Positions 1 to 6,139 of a stretch of DNA of 9,973 bases are shown in pieces. How positions within the stretch are numbered: position 1 is the stretch's first letter; every line of letters starts with the position of its first letter. The notes below the pieces were generated by a model that worked only from the letters and a program-made list of their open reading frames with translations, was not told the origin of the DNA and ran no database searches. The position numbers and the translations under genes are program-made. This stretch comes from Porphyrobacter sp. (lineage in GTDB: Bacteria > Pseudomonadota > Alphaproteobacteria > Sphingomonadales > Sphingomonadaceae). The DNA is taken from contig JAKFWB010000143.1 of assembly GCA_021732945.1 (NCBI GenBank), forward strand, positions 1-9,973, in the 5' to 3' direction.

Positions 1-2
1 CC

Positions 3-185
3 TATGCCTTTGAGGCGTTGGCGTTGCCCCTGCTCTATTAGCAAACGAGCGACTCCAACGCCGCTTCCACTCGTATGATGCAGCGCCTGGGCTTCAAACG
101 GCGGGCTGAACTCGGCTACGACGATCCCGACTATCCCCCCGCCGACAACCCCACCACCGTCTGGTCAATGGACGCACCCGCATGA
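3..185 (+). pseudogene. GNAT acetyltransferase, C-terminal part, interrupted by in-frame TAG
   Basis: The frame that ends at the TGA at 183-185 reads as the C-terminal half of a RimJ/RimL-like GNAT N-acetyltransferase. Before the TAG at 39-41 it gives YAFEALALPLLY. After it, it gives QTSDSNAASTRMMQRLGF, matching the family pattern in which an Asn, a Ser and the LGF/LGM turn follow beta-strand 5. The downstream GNAT has VPLLVAVTCEANIGSW at the same place, so the stop sits where a small residue is usual, and reading frame and homology resume immediately. This points to a single-codon nonsense change rather than a frameshift. The N-terminal half lies outside the window. The terminal TGA overlaps the next ATG. 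It may be a true pseudogene or a sequencing error. No function is assigned beyond probable acyl transfer from acetyl-CoA. Confidence 0.6.
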
Positions 186-736
186 CCGAATTTCGCCACG
201 AAACCCCCCGGCTGACCTTGCGCGATTGGCGCGCGGCGGATTGGCCCGTCTTTTGGGAGGTGACCAACACCCCTGCTGTTATGCGCTGGCTCGGCGGGGT
301 GCAGGATGCGGACGGGCGTGCGGCGGGGCAAGCGAGGATCGAGGCTTATCGCGCCGATCACGGCCACACCTTCTGGGTGGTGGAACGGCGAGAGGATGGC
401 GCGCTGCTGGGTTTCTGCGGTTTGAAGCGCTCCAATCAGGCGGGTGGGCCGCAGGGCATGATGGAGGTCGGCTGGCGGCTGCGCGAAGATGCCTGGGGGC
501 AGGGCTATGCCAAGGAAGCCGCCACCGCCTCGCTCGCACTGGCGTTTGATCGCTTCGGTGCGGACGAAGTGATCGCGCTCACCGTGCAGGGCAACACCGG
601 CAGTTGGGGCCTGATGATCCGCCTCGGCATGGAGCGGCGCGAAGACCTTGATTTCAATAATGCCGATTTCGATCCCGAAAACCCGCGCATCATTGCCTAT
701 TCCATCACCCGCGACCAATGGCGCGCCGCTGCATGA
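182..736 (+). CDS. GNAT family N-acetyltransferase (RimJ/RimL-like)
   Basis: This encodes 184 residues, the usual size for a single-domain RimJ/RimL-type acetyltransferase that transfers the acetyl group of acetyl-CoA to an amine; the substrate cannot be read from sequence. The N-terminus has the typical TPRLTLRDW strand. Motif A, which binds the acetyl-CoA pyrophosphate, is EVGWRLREDAWGQGYAKEA at about residues 95-113. The NTGSWGLMIRLGM turn at 138-150 is the C-terminal half of the fold. The ATG overlaps the previous TGA (ATGA), and no convincing Shine-Dalgarno sequence precedes it, so translation probably depends on coupling to the upstream frame. It shares the TPAVMR-LGGVQ, EVGW-RED and LDF stretches with the next gene, which supports origin by tandem duplication. 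The family call is firm; the substrate is unknown. Confidence 0.9.
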   Translation: MTEFRHETPRLTLRDWRAADWPVFWEVTNTPAVMRWLGGVQDADGRAAGQARIEAYRADHGHTFWVVERREDGALLGFCGLKRSNQAGGPQGMMEVGWRLREDAWGQGYAKEAATASLALAFDRFGADEVIALTVQGNTGSWGLMIRLGMERREDLDFNNADFDPENPRIIAYSITRDQWRAAA

Positions 737-1290
737 CCGCCAAAGTGCTGACGACCGAGCGGCTGGTGCTGCGCCAGATCGGCGGGGGCGACCTTGACGC
801 CCACATGGCACTGCTCAACACGCCTGCGGTGATGCGCCATCTCGGCGGCGTGCAGCCGCGCGCGGTGATGGCGGCCAAGCATGAAGCATCGCGGGTGAGT
901 TTTGCTGCCGAGGGCTTCGGCTTCATGCTCGCCGAGGAGCGGGCGACGGGCGAAATCGTCGCCCATTGCGGTCTGCGCCGGGTGGCCCATCCGCTCGCCC
1001 CCAACCCGCAGGATCACGAAGTCGGCTGGCTGGTGCGCGAGGATCGCTGGCGCATGGGCTATGCTCACGAGGCCATGCGCGCGGTGGTGGACTGGGGTTT
1101 TGCCGTCATCGGCGTGCCGCTGTTGGTTGCAGTGACGTGCGAGGCGAATATTGGCAGTTGGCGGTTGATGGCCAAACTCGGCATGACACGGCGGCCGGAA
1201 CTTGATTTTGACGATCCAGCGCTGGAGTCGGATGAACGTCCGTTGATCCAATATGCGATCACCCGCGCAGAATGGGAGAGCCAGCAGTGA
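733..1290 (+). CDS. GNAT family N-acetyltransferase (RimJ/RimL-like), tandem paralogue
   Basis: This encodes 185 residues and is a paralogue of the gene just upstream. Shared blocks are TPAVMRHLGGVQ (residues 30-41), EVGWLVREDRWRMGYAHEA (96-114) and IGSWRLMAKLGMTRRPELDF (140-159). In motif A the usual Trp-Gly-x-Gly-Tyr is Trp-Arg-Met-Gly-Tyr, so the first glycine of the pyrophosphate loop is replaced by arginine, which may alter cofactor or substrate handling. I chose the ATG at 733 because it overlaps the preceding TGA as ATGA and begins with the normal TAKVLTTERLVLR strand. An in-frame ATG at 718 would add five residues inside the upstream gene. Its own TGA overlaps the start of the carbonic anhydrase-like gene, so it is probably part of one operon. 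The substrate is unknown. Confidence 0.9.
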   Translation: MTAKVLTTERLVLRQIGGGDLDAHMALLNTPAVMRHLGGVQPRAVMAAKHEASRVSFAAEGFGFMLAEERATGEIVAHCGLRRVAHPLAPNPQDHEVGWLVREDRWRMGYAHEAMRAVVDWGFAVIGVPLLVAVTCEANIGSWRLMAKLGMTRRPELDFDDPALESDERPLIQYAITRAEWESQQ

Positions 1291-1853
1291 CACACCGACC
1301 CGGCGTCAATATCATCCCGATCCATGGCAAGACGCCCATAATCCACGACACCGCCTTTATCGCGCCGGGATGCACGATCATCGGCGATGTGGTGATCGGG
1401 GCGGGCAGCTCGATCTGGTACAATTGCGTGCTGCGCGCCGATGTGTTCTCGATCCGCATTGGCGAGCGGACCAATATCCAGGACGGGAGCGTGCTCCACT
1501 GCGATCCGCCGCGTCCGGGTGATCCCGACGGCTGCCCGCTGGTGATCGGCGATGATGTGCTGATCGGCCATATGGCGATGGTCCACGGCTGTACGATCCA
1601 TGATCGCGGGTTTGTGGGGTTGGGCGCGATCGTGATGAACAAGGCGGTGATCGGCAACGAGGCTATGCTGGCAGCCGGCGCAATGCTCACAGAGCGCAAG
1701 GTGATGGGTGACCGCGAGCTGTGGGCGGGTCGACCAGCGGTTAAGATGAAGGACTTGGGCGATGCCGCAATCGCCGGAATGCGCGTGGGCGTGATGCATT
1801 ATGCGGAGAACGCCAAGGCCCATGCGGAAGCGGTGGCGGCGGCGCTGGGCTAA
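1287..1853 (+). CDS. Gamma-class carbonic anhydrase family protein (left-handed beta-helix)
   Basis: This encodes 188 residues with the hexapeptide-repeat pattern of a left-handed parallel beta-helix, such as IIGDVVIGAGSSIW near residue 31. The residues that define gamma-carbonic anhydrases are in place: Arg50 and Asp52 in LRAD, Gln65 in NIQD, and the metal ligands His71 (VLHCD), His95 (IGH) and His100 (MVHG). The five-residue His95-His100 spacing equals that of the archaeal enzyme Cam (His117/His122). It is probably a trimeric, cytosolic, metal-binding protein. CO2 hydration is plausible, but many YrdA/PaaY-type relatives have no measurable activity. I prefer the GTG at 1287: it overlaps the previous TGA as GTGA and has GGGAGAG about six bases upstream. 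An ATG at 1272 is possible and adds five residues. The TAA shares bases with the stop of the convergent gene. Confidence 0.9.
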   Translation: MTHRPGVNIIPIHGKTPIIHDTAFIAPGCTIIGDVVIGAGSSIWYNCVLRADVFSIRIGERTNIQDGSVLHCDPPRPGDPDGCPLVIGDDVLIGHMAMVHGCTIHDRGFVGLGAIVMNKAVIGNEAMLAAGAMLTERKVMGDRELWAGRPAVKMKDLGDAAIAGMRVGVMHYAENAKAHAEAVAAALG

Positions 1854-2491
1854 GTCGGCGCTCGCTCGACCTGGAAGGCAAAGCCCCACAATGCCAGCGC
1901 CGCCGCGCATCCCGCGCCCGCCGCCGCCGTGGGGGCGAGCAGACACAGCCCGCCGCCCACCGCCGCCCCCAGCGCCAGCGCGCTCCACAGCAAGCCATAG
2001 CCGCGCGTCGCCGGGAGCGGTTGCCGCGCCATCCGCGCCGCCACCCCCTGCCCGAAGCGCACCAGCGCCCCGGTCATATAGGTTACGCCGACGGTGACCT
2101 CGCCATCACGCGCAAAGACATTATTGGCGAGCCCCATCGCCAGCGCCGAAAGCGCGAGAAAGGGGATTGGCAGGCCCATCGCCAGCAATCCCGCGCCCGT
2201 GCCCAGCACGCCCGCCACCAAGCCGAGCAACACCCGCTTGTGCCGCCCCGCAAAGCGCCGACCAGCGAATGCGCCCAGCACCACGCCCGCCAGAAAGCAC
2301 CCGATCAGCCCCAGCGGCGCCAGAGCCAAAGCGGGGCGTTCGACCAGCTCCACCCCCATCCGTGTCGTGTTGCCCGACATGAAGGAGGTGAAGTATCCGC
2401 CTGCGACCACAAACCCGGTCGCATCCACCAGCCCCGCCAGCCCGGCAAGGCCCAATGCGAGGCGTTGGCGGGCGGGGTCGTAGCGGTGCAT
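1850..2491 (-). CDS. DUF1275 (YoaK-type) integral membrane protein
   Basis: This encodes 213 residues, close to the normal 210-240 for this family, and is strongly hydrophobic with about six membrane segments (roughly residues 11-33, 55-77, 86-104, 107-125, 165-182 and 185-206). The family hallmarks are GLVDATGF (20-27) followed by YFTSFMSGNTTRMG (33-46), and GLANNVFARDGEVTVGVTYMTGAL (120-143) in the second half, which looks like an internal repeat of the same theme. It should sit in the inner membrane. Its transport or other role is not established. I chose the ATG at 2491 because it overlaps the upstream TGA as TGATG. The longer frame back to 2629 only runs into the DUF1993 gene and gives a proline- and aspartate-rich extension untypical of the family. 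Confidence 0.88.
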   Translation of the reverse strand: MHRYDPARQRLALGLAGLAGLVDATGFVVAGGYFTSFMSGNTTRMGVELVERPALALAPLGLIGCFLAGVVLGAFAGRRFAGRHKRVLLGLVAGVLGTGAGLLAMGLPIPFLALSALAMGLANNVFARDGEVTVGVTYMTGALVRFGQGVAARMARQPLPATRGYGLLWSALALGAAVGGGLCLLAPTAAAGAGCAAALALWGFAFQVERAPT

Positions 2492-3006
2492 CAGGTGGCG
2501 GGCTGCTTCATATATTTCAGCATGTAGCCGACATAGTCGATCTTCCCAATCGACAGGCCCTCCATCCGCAGGATCGTGTAAACCGCCATCAGGTGGAAAT
2601 AGAGCTGCGCCGTCGCCCAGTCGCGGCAATATTCATGCGCCTGCATCGCGAAAGCCATTCCGTTGGGGAGTGTGAACTCGACCAAGTCGTTCGCGGCGGG
2701 CCAAGTCGACGGATCGGTGTTTGCGACCATCTCGCGCGCAGCTGCGATGCGCTTGTGCGCCTCCGCGAAGGTGGTGATCTCGCTTTCATCGAGGCTTGCG
2801 ATACCGAGGTTGCCGAGACGGTCGAGTGCGACGATCACCTGCGTGACGGTGAAGCGGATTTGGGTCGACAGCGGGAACATGTCCTCCGCAAGCCGCGCTT
2901 GGAGCAGCGCCTCGCCCTTTGCGTGGCTTTCTGCCTTGGTGATGAGGTTATCGAGCGTGCCCAGCAAGTTGGCATGGGTGGCAAGCAATGCGGTGGCGTA
3001 GGACAT
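2491..3006 (-). CDS. DUF1993 domain-containing protein
   Basis: This encodes 171 residues, matching the usual length of DUF1993, a helical family distantly related to the DinB four-helix fold. Visible family features are a long N-terminal helix, the LAEDMFPLSTQIRF segment at residues 39-52, which corresponds to the conserved L-x(2)-DM-x-P-x(3)-Q stretch, the proline- and asparagine-containing FTLPNGMAFA loop at 111-120, and the YFHLMAVYTILR-EG helix at 136-150. There is no signal peptide, so it is probably cytosolic. Its function is unknown. I chose the ATG at 3006 over the one at 3018 because GGAG lies six bases before it and the protein then begins MSYATALL, as expected for the family. Its TGA overlaps the DUF1275 ATG, so the two are probably co-translated from one mRNA. 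Confidence 0.88.
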   Translation of the reverse strand: MSYATALLATHANLLGTLDNLITKAESHAKGEALLQARLAEDMFPLSTQIRFTVTQVIVALDRLGNLGIASLDESEITTFAEAHKRIAAAREMVANTDPSTWPAANDLVEFTLPNGMAFAMQAHEYCRDWATAQLYFHLMAVYTILRMEGLSIGKIDYVGYMLKYMKQPAT

Positions 3007-3020
3007 TGGAGGCTCCATTT

Positions 3021-3037
3021 GGTTTCGCTTTGAAACC
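3021..3037. repeat. Perfect 6-bp inverted repeat, possible operator
   Basis: GGTTTC (3021-3026) and GAAACC (3032-3037) form a perfect inverted repeat around a 5-base centre. It covers part of the candidate -10 and the predicted transcription start of the DUF1993 gene. That is where a repressor site, or a hairpin at the mRNA 5' end, would be expected. No T-tract follows on either strand, so it is not an intrinsic terminator. Confidence 0.4.
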
Positions 3038-3062
3038 TAGTTGGCGTGCGCCTCGCGGTCAA
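3034..3062 (-). promoter_or_regulatory. Candidate sigma70-type promoter for the DUF1993-DUF1275 pair
   Basis: Read on the - strand, TTGACC (3062-3057) is a good -35 and TAGGTT (3039-3034) a weak -10, with a spacer of exactly 17 bases. The -35 overlaps the ligase stop codon. A transcript would start near 3027, about 20 bases before the chosen ATG at 3006. This would let the pair be expressed separately from the ligase. The -10 matches consensus at only three of six positions, so this is a candidate. Confidence 0.4.
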
Positions 3063-4657
3063 TCGCGAATCAGCCCCCGCAACCCTTTCAACCGATCCGC
3101 CTCATGGGCGGGCTTGTCCCAGCGGATGCGGTGGATGCGGGGGAAGCGCATCGCGAGGCCGCTCTTGTGGCGTTTGGAGCTGTGGACGCTATCGAACGCC
3201 ACCTCGAAAACCAGCTGGCGGACCACCTCACGCACCGGGCCGAAGCGGTTGAGCGTGTTCTGCCGCACGAACTTGTCGAGCTGCTTCAATTCCGCATCGG
3301 TGAAGCCCGAATAGGCCTTGCCCACGGGCAGCAATTCCGCGCCCACATCGGGATCGCCGTCCCAGCAGCCGAAGGTGTAGTCCGAATAGAAACTCGACCG
3401 TTTACCACTCCCGCGTTGAGCATACATCAGCACGCAGTCGATCAGCAGCGGATCGCGCTTCCACTTGTACCACAGCGCCGCCTTGCGGCCGGCGACATAG
3501 GGGCTGTCGCGGCGTTTGAGCATTAGGCCCTCGATCGCCTCGGCACGGGCGGTGTCGCGAATGCGGGCGAGGGCGGTGAAATCCTCGGCTTCGACCAGCT
3601 GGGACAGGTCGAAGTGACTTGCGGGCAGGCGCGGCATCAGCCCTTCCAAAGTCGCGCGGCGCAACTCCCAGGGATGCTCGCGCCAGTCGGTGCCTTCGAG
3701 CAGCAGCACATCATAGAGGCGGACAAAGGCGGGGGCCTCCTTCAGCATCTTGGCCGAGACAGTCTTGCGCCCAAGCCGCTGCTGAAGCGCATTGAAGCTC
3801 GCCGCGCCGCCTGCTTCCCCGCCTTGGGCGCTGCCCCGCACCAGCAATTCGCCATCGAGCACCGCGTCCACCCGCAGCACGTTCAGCAATTCCGGGAAGG
3901 TCGCGGAGATATCATCGCCCGACCGGGAATAGAGACGGGTGACACCCCCGGTGCGCATCAATTGCACCCGAATCCCGTCCCATTTCCACTCGGCGGCATA
4001 ATCCGCGAGGTCCACTTCGCCATCCTCCAGCGGGTGAGCGAGCATAAACGGCCGAAAGCGCGGGGTGCTCGCGAGATCAGGCGCAGGGCCGCCTGCTGCC
4101 GCCCATGCGAACAATTCCGCATAGGGCGGGGTCAGCGCGTGCCAATATTCTTCGACCTCCTCCACGGCGACATCGAAGGCCTGCGCGAACGCCGTCTTGG
4201 CGAGCCGTGCGGAAATGCCGACGCGCATGCCTCCGGTGGCGAGCTTGATCAACGCATAGCGGCCATTGGCATCCATCCGGTCGAGCAGCAGCGGCAATTC
4301 ACGCGGCGCACTGGCGCGGGTGAGCGCCGCCAGCCGCGCGACCACCTCGGCCAGCGGCAGATCATCCTGCGGCGCGGCACCCTCGGGCGCGGGCCAGAGC
4401 AGGCTTGCGGTCTCGGCCGTATCGCCGACGAAATCGCGGCTGAGCGACCACAACACCGGATCAACCCGCTCCTTCATCAGCGTGCGGACGGTGGAGGATT
4501 TGGCCGCGGGGAAATCGAGCCCATCGGTCAACGCCGCCAGCGCCCAGCCGCGATCGGGGTCGGGCGCGCTGCGCAGATAGGCAGCGATCAGCGCCAGCTT
4601 GCGGTTACGACTGGTGGTGTAGACCAAGGCGTCGAGAAGGGCGGCAAAGGCCTCCAT
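3059..4657 (-). CDS. ATP-dependent DNA ligase, cisplatin damage-response type
   Basis: This encodes 532 residues from the preferred ATG at 4657, the normal length for the bacterial ligase family named for cisplatin damage response. It seals nicks in DNA using ATP, presumably during repair. The order is an N-terminal DNA-binding domain (about 1-200), the adenylation domain, then an OB-fold domain. Numbered from the 4657 start, the AMP-accepting lysine is Lys225 in EWKWDGIR (motif I). Motif III lies in LYDVLLLEG, motif IV in EGLMLKRRD and motif V in WYKWKRDPLLID. Ser-Arg-Asn-Arg-Lys near residue 17 is typical of the family N-terminus. An upstream ATG at 4675 would add MGNAGL; I prefer 4657 because relatives begin with an M-x-A-F-A-x-LLD helix. 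Its functional partner is probably the exonuclease at 5090-6094. Confidence 0.93.
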   Translation of the reverse strand: MEAFAALLDALVYTTSRNRKLALIAAYLRSAPDPDRGWALAALTDGLDFPAAKSSTVRTLMKERVDPVLWSLSRDFVGDTAETASLLWPAPEGAAPQDDLPLAEVVARLAALTRASAPRELPLLLDRMDANGRYALIKLATGGMRVGISARLAKTAFAQAFDVAVEEVEEYWHALTPPYAELFAWAAAGGPAPDLASTPRFRPFMLAHPLEDGEVDLADYAAEWKWDGIRVQLMRTGGVTRLYSRSGDDISATFPELLNVLRVDAVLDGELLVRGSAQGGEAGGAASFNALQQRLGRKTVSAKMLKEAPAFVRLYDVLLLEGTDWREHPWELRRATLEGLMPRLPASHFDLSQLVEAEDFTALARIRDTARAEAIEGLMLKRRDSPYVAGRKAALWYKWKRDPLLIDCVLMYAQRGSGKRSSFYSDYTFGCWDGDPDVGAELLPVGKAYSGFTDAELKQLDKFVRQNTLNRFGPVREVVRQLVFEVAFDSVHSSKRHKSGLAMRFPRIHRIRWDKPAHEADRLKGLRGLIRD

Positions 4658-4705
4658 TAGCCCCGCATTACCCATTCATTGCACTGCCATGTTGAATTGC
4701 TAAAG

Positions 4706-4731
4706 CGCTTGTTCGACGCTCCGCTTGTTCG
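4706..4731. repeat. Two 10-bp direct repeats in the divergent intergenic region
   Basis: CGCTTGTTCG occurs at 4706-4715 and again at 4722-4731, a 16-base period. It is followed by AACAAG (4738-4743), the inverse of the CTTGTT core. The copies lie between the divergently transcribed ligase gene and the small exported-protein gene and may be a regulatory site for either. I could not place a convincing -35/-10 pair for either gene in the 98-base gap (4658-4755). Confidence 0.4.
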
Positions 4732-4755
4732 CGTCGCTAACAAGGAATTGCCTGT

Positions 4756-5064
4756 ATGAAGTTTGCTCCGCTTACCGCCCTTGCGCTTGCCGCTGTTGCC
4801 ATCACCGCCCCGGCTTATGCCGCTGAGGAGGCCGCTACCACGGCGACCGCCGCGGCCTTTACGGTCGAAACTCCGATCGAAGCCCTGATGGCTGACGAGC
4901 GCGCCAAGGCGGTGGTCGTCAAGCACCTCGCCGGGATCGACCAGCACCCCGCCTATGAGCAGTTCAAGGCGCTCAGCCTCAAGTCGCTCGCGCCGTTCTC
5001 GCAGGGGCTGATCACGGAAGACGTGCTGGCGAAGATCGCCGCTGATCTGGCTGCGATCAAGTAA
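4756..5064 (+). CDS. Small exported protein, unknown function
   Basis: This encodes 102 residues and begins with a classical Sec signal peptide: Met-Lys, a hydrophobic alanine/leucine core, and an Ala-x-Ala site at PAYA-AEE, so cleavage is likely after residue 22. The mature part is about 80 residues. After a short Ala/Thr-rich linker comes a compact, mostly helical segment (about 37-102) with FTVETPIEALMADERAKAVVVKH, an HPAYEQFKALSLKSLAPFS stretch and a closing ITEDVLAKIAADLAAIK helix. I have seen similar TPI-x(2)-L-x(4)-A-KAV-x-x-KH segments in other alphaproteobacterial exported proteins, but can name no family or function. AAGGA precedes the ATG by about ten bases. It is divergent from the ligase and convergent with the exonuclease, so it breaks up the usual pairing of those two genes. 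Confidence 0.8.
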   Translation: MKFAPLTALALAAVAITAPAYAAEEAATTATAAAFTVETPIEALMADERAKAVVVKHLAGIDQHPAYEQFKALSLKSLAPFSQGLITEDVLAKIAADLAAIK

Positions 5065-5089
5065 TCCTGCGGGCGAGAGGACGGGGGGC

Positions 5090-6094
5090 TCAATCATCCT
5101 CGTCCTCATACCCCACCAATGCCAGCGCGCGGGCGCGGCGTTGGTTGAGTTCGCACCAGCGCAATAGCGCTTCTTCGCGGCCGTGGGTGATCCAGGTTTC
5201 CTGCGGGTTGACCTCGGCGATGGTGGCGGTGAGTTCGTTCCAGTCGGCATGGTCTGAGATCACCAGCGGTAGCTCCACCCCGCGCTGCCGCGCCCGCCCG
5301 CGCACCCTCATCCAGCCACTCGCCATCGCTGTGATGGGATCGGGCAAGCGGCGGCTCCAGCGGTCATTGAGCGCCGAGGGTGGGGCAAGGATGATCGAGC
5401 CGCGCATCTGATCCTTCGTGGCATCGCTCACCAGCTTAAGGTCGCCCAGCCCCACGCCATGTTCCTCATACAGGCGGCCCATCGCTTCCATCGCGCCGTG
5501 CAGCCAGATCGTGTCGCGGTGCCCGGCCGCGCGCAGTTCCGCGATCACTCGTTGCGCCTTGCCCAGCGCATAGGCGCCCACGAGGATGCAGGCGTCGGGG
5601 TTGGCAGCGCGCGCAGCGAGCAGCTTGCCGATCTCCTCGGCAATCGGCGGGTGGGTGAAGACCGGAAGGCCAAAGGTCGCCTCGGTGATGAAGATATCGC
5701 AAGGGGTGACCTGGAACAGCGCGCAGGTGGGATCGGGCGCGCGCTTGTAATCGCCGGTGATGATCACCCGCTCCCCCGCATGCTCGAGCAGAATTTGCGC
5801 TGATCCGAGCACGTGTCCGGCAGGCAGAAAGGTAGCGGTGACCCCGCTGCCGATAGTCACCGCCTCACCATACTCCGCCGCTACCGCGCCCGCGCGGGTG
5901 TTGTAGCGCAGCTCCATGATTGCCAGCGTCGCCGGGGTGGCGATGGTCTCCCCATGCCCGCCGCGCGCGTGATCGGCATGGCCATGGGTGACCAGCGCGC
6001 GCGGCACAGCGCGCGAAGGGTCGATCCAGACATCGGCGGGGACGACATGGATGCCGTGCGGCTCAGGGCGGATCCAGGCAAAGGGGGCGGTCAT
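5090..6094 (-). CDS. Ligase-associated DNA damage response exonuclease (metallo-beta-lactamase/beta-CASP)
   Basis: This encodes 334 residues, the usual length for the exonuclease family that occurs with the cisplatin-type ATP-dependent ligase. It belongs to the metallo-beta-lactamase fold with a beta-CASP insert, a group that includes SNM1/Pso2 repair nucleases. Metal ligands visible from the ATG at 6094 are the HxHxDH motif His37-x-His39-x-Asp41-His42 (THGHADH), His94 in GHVLGS, Asp115 in ITGDYK, and the C-terminal His282 in SDHADW and His304 in THGREE. GAYALGKAQRV (about 173-183) is a conserved beta-CASP segment. The upstream frame to 6145 adds a glycine/arginine-rich stretch not expected in the family, so I prefer 6094, although no clear ribosome site precedes it. 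It probably processes DNA ends before ligation. The gene ends in an acidic EDEDD tail. Confidence 0.92.
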   Translation of the reverse strand: MTAPFAWIRPEPHGIHVVPADVWIDPSRAVPRALVTHGHADHARGGHGETIATPATLAIMELRYNTRAGAVAAEYGEAVTIGSGVTATFLPAGHVLGSAQILLEHAGERVIITGDYKRAPDPTCALFQVTPCDIFITEATFGLPVFTHPPIAEEIGKLLAARAANPDACILVGAYALGKAQRVIAELRAAGHRDTIWLHGAMEAMGRLYEEHGVGLGDLKLVSDATKDQMRGSIILAPPSALNDRWSRRLPDPITAMASGWMRVRGRARQRGVELPLVISDHADWNELTATIAEVNPQETWITHGREEALLRWCELNQRRARALALVGYEDEDD

Positions 6095-6139
6095 GATCGA
6101 AGAACTGAGCGGGCCAGCGACCGTTCCGCCGCGCCTCGT

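Noticed and set aside
131..1293. Two overlapping - strand open frames opposite the GNAT genes (131-811 and 697-1293)
   Set aside because: They resemble each other only because they are the same antisense frame of two paralogous GNAT genes.
1065..1988. 307-codon open frame on the - strand across the third GNAT, the carbonic anhydrase and the 3' end of the DUF1275 gene
   Set aside because: It crosses gene boundaries on the opposite strand and has a low-complexity His/Arg/Ala composition. The + strand genes carry clear catalytic motifs.
2492..2629. N-terminal extension of the DUF1275 protein up to an ATG at 2629
   Set aside because: It lies inside the DUF1993 gene in another frame and gives a Pro/Asp/Gly-rich leader untypical of the family. 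The TGATG start at 2491 is the simpler reading.
3021..3037. Intrinsic terminator for the ligase transcript
   Set aside because: The stem is six base pairs with mixed AT/GC content and is not followed by a run of T on the - strand. An operator or leader hairpin fits better.
3614..4660. 348-codon open frame on the + strand opposite the ligase
   Set aside because: It is antisense to the conserved ligase and shows no recognisable domain or plausible ribosome site; it is a GC-driven open frame.
4711..4730. Possible SOS (LexA) box: two GTTC motifs upstream of the ligase
   Set aside because: The alphaproteobacterial LexA box is GTTC-N7-GTTC. Here the two GTTC copies are 12 bases apart, so the spacing does not fit even though damage control of a repair ligase would make sense.
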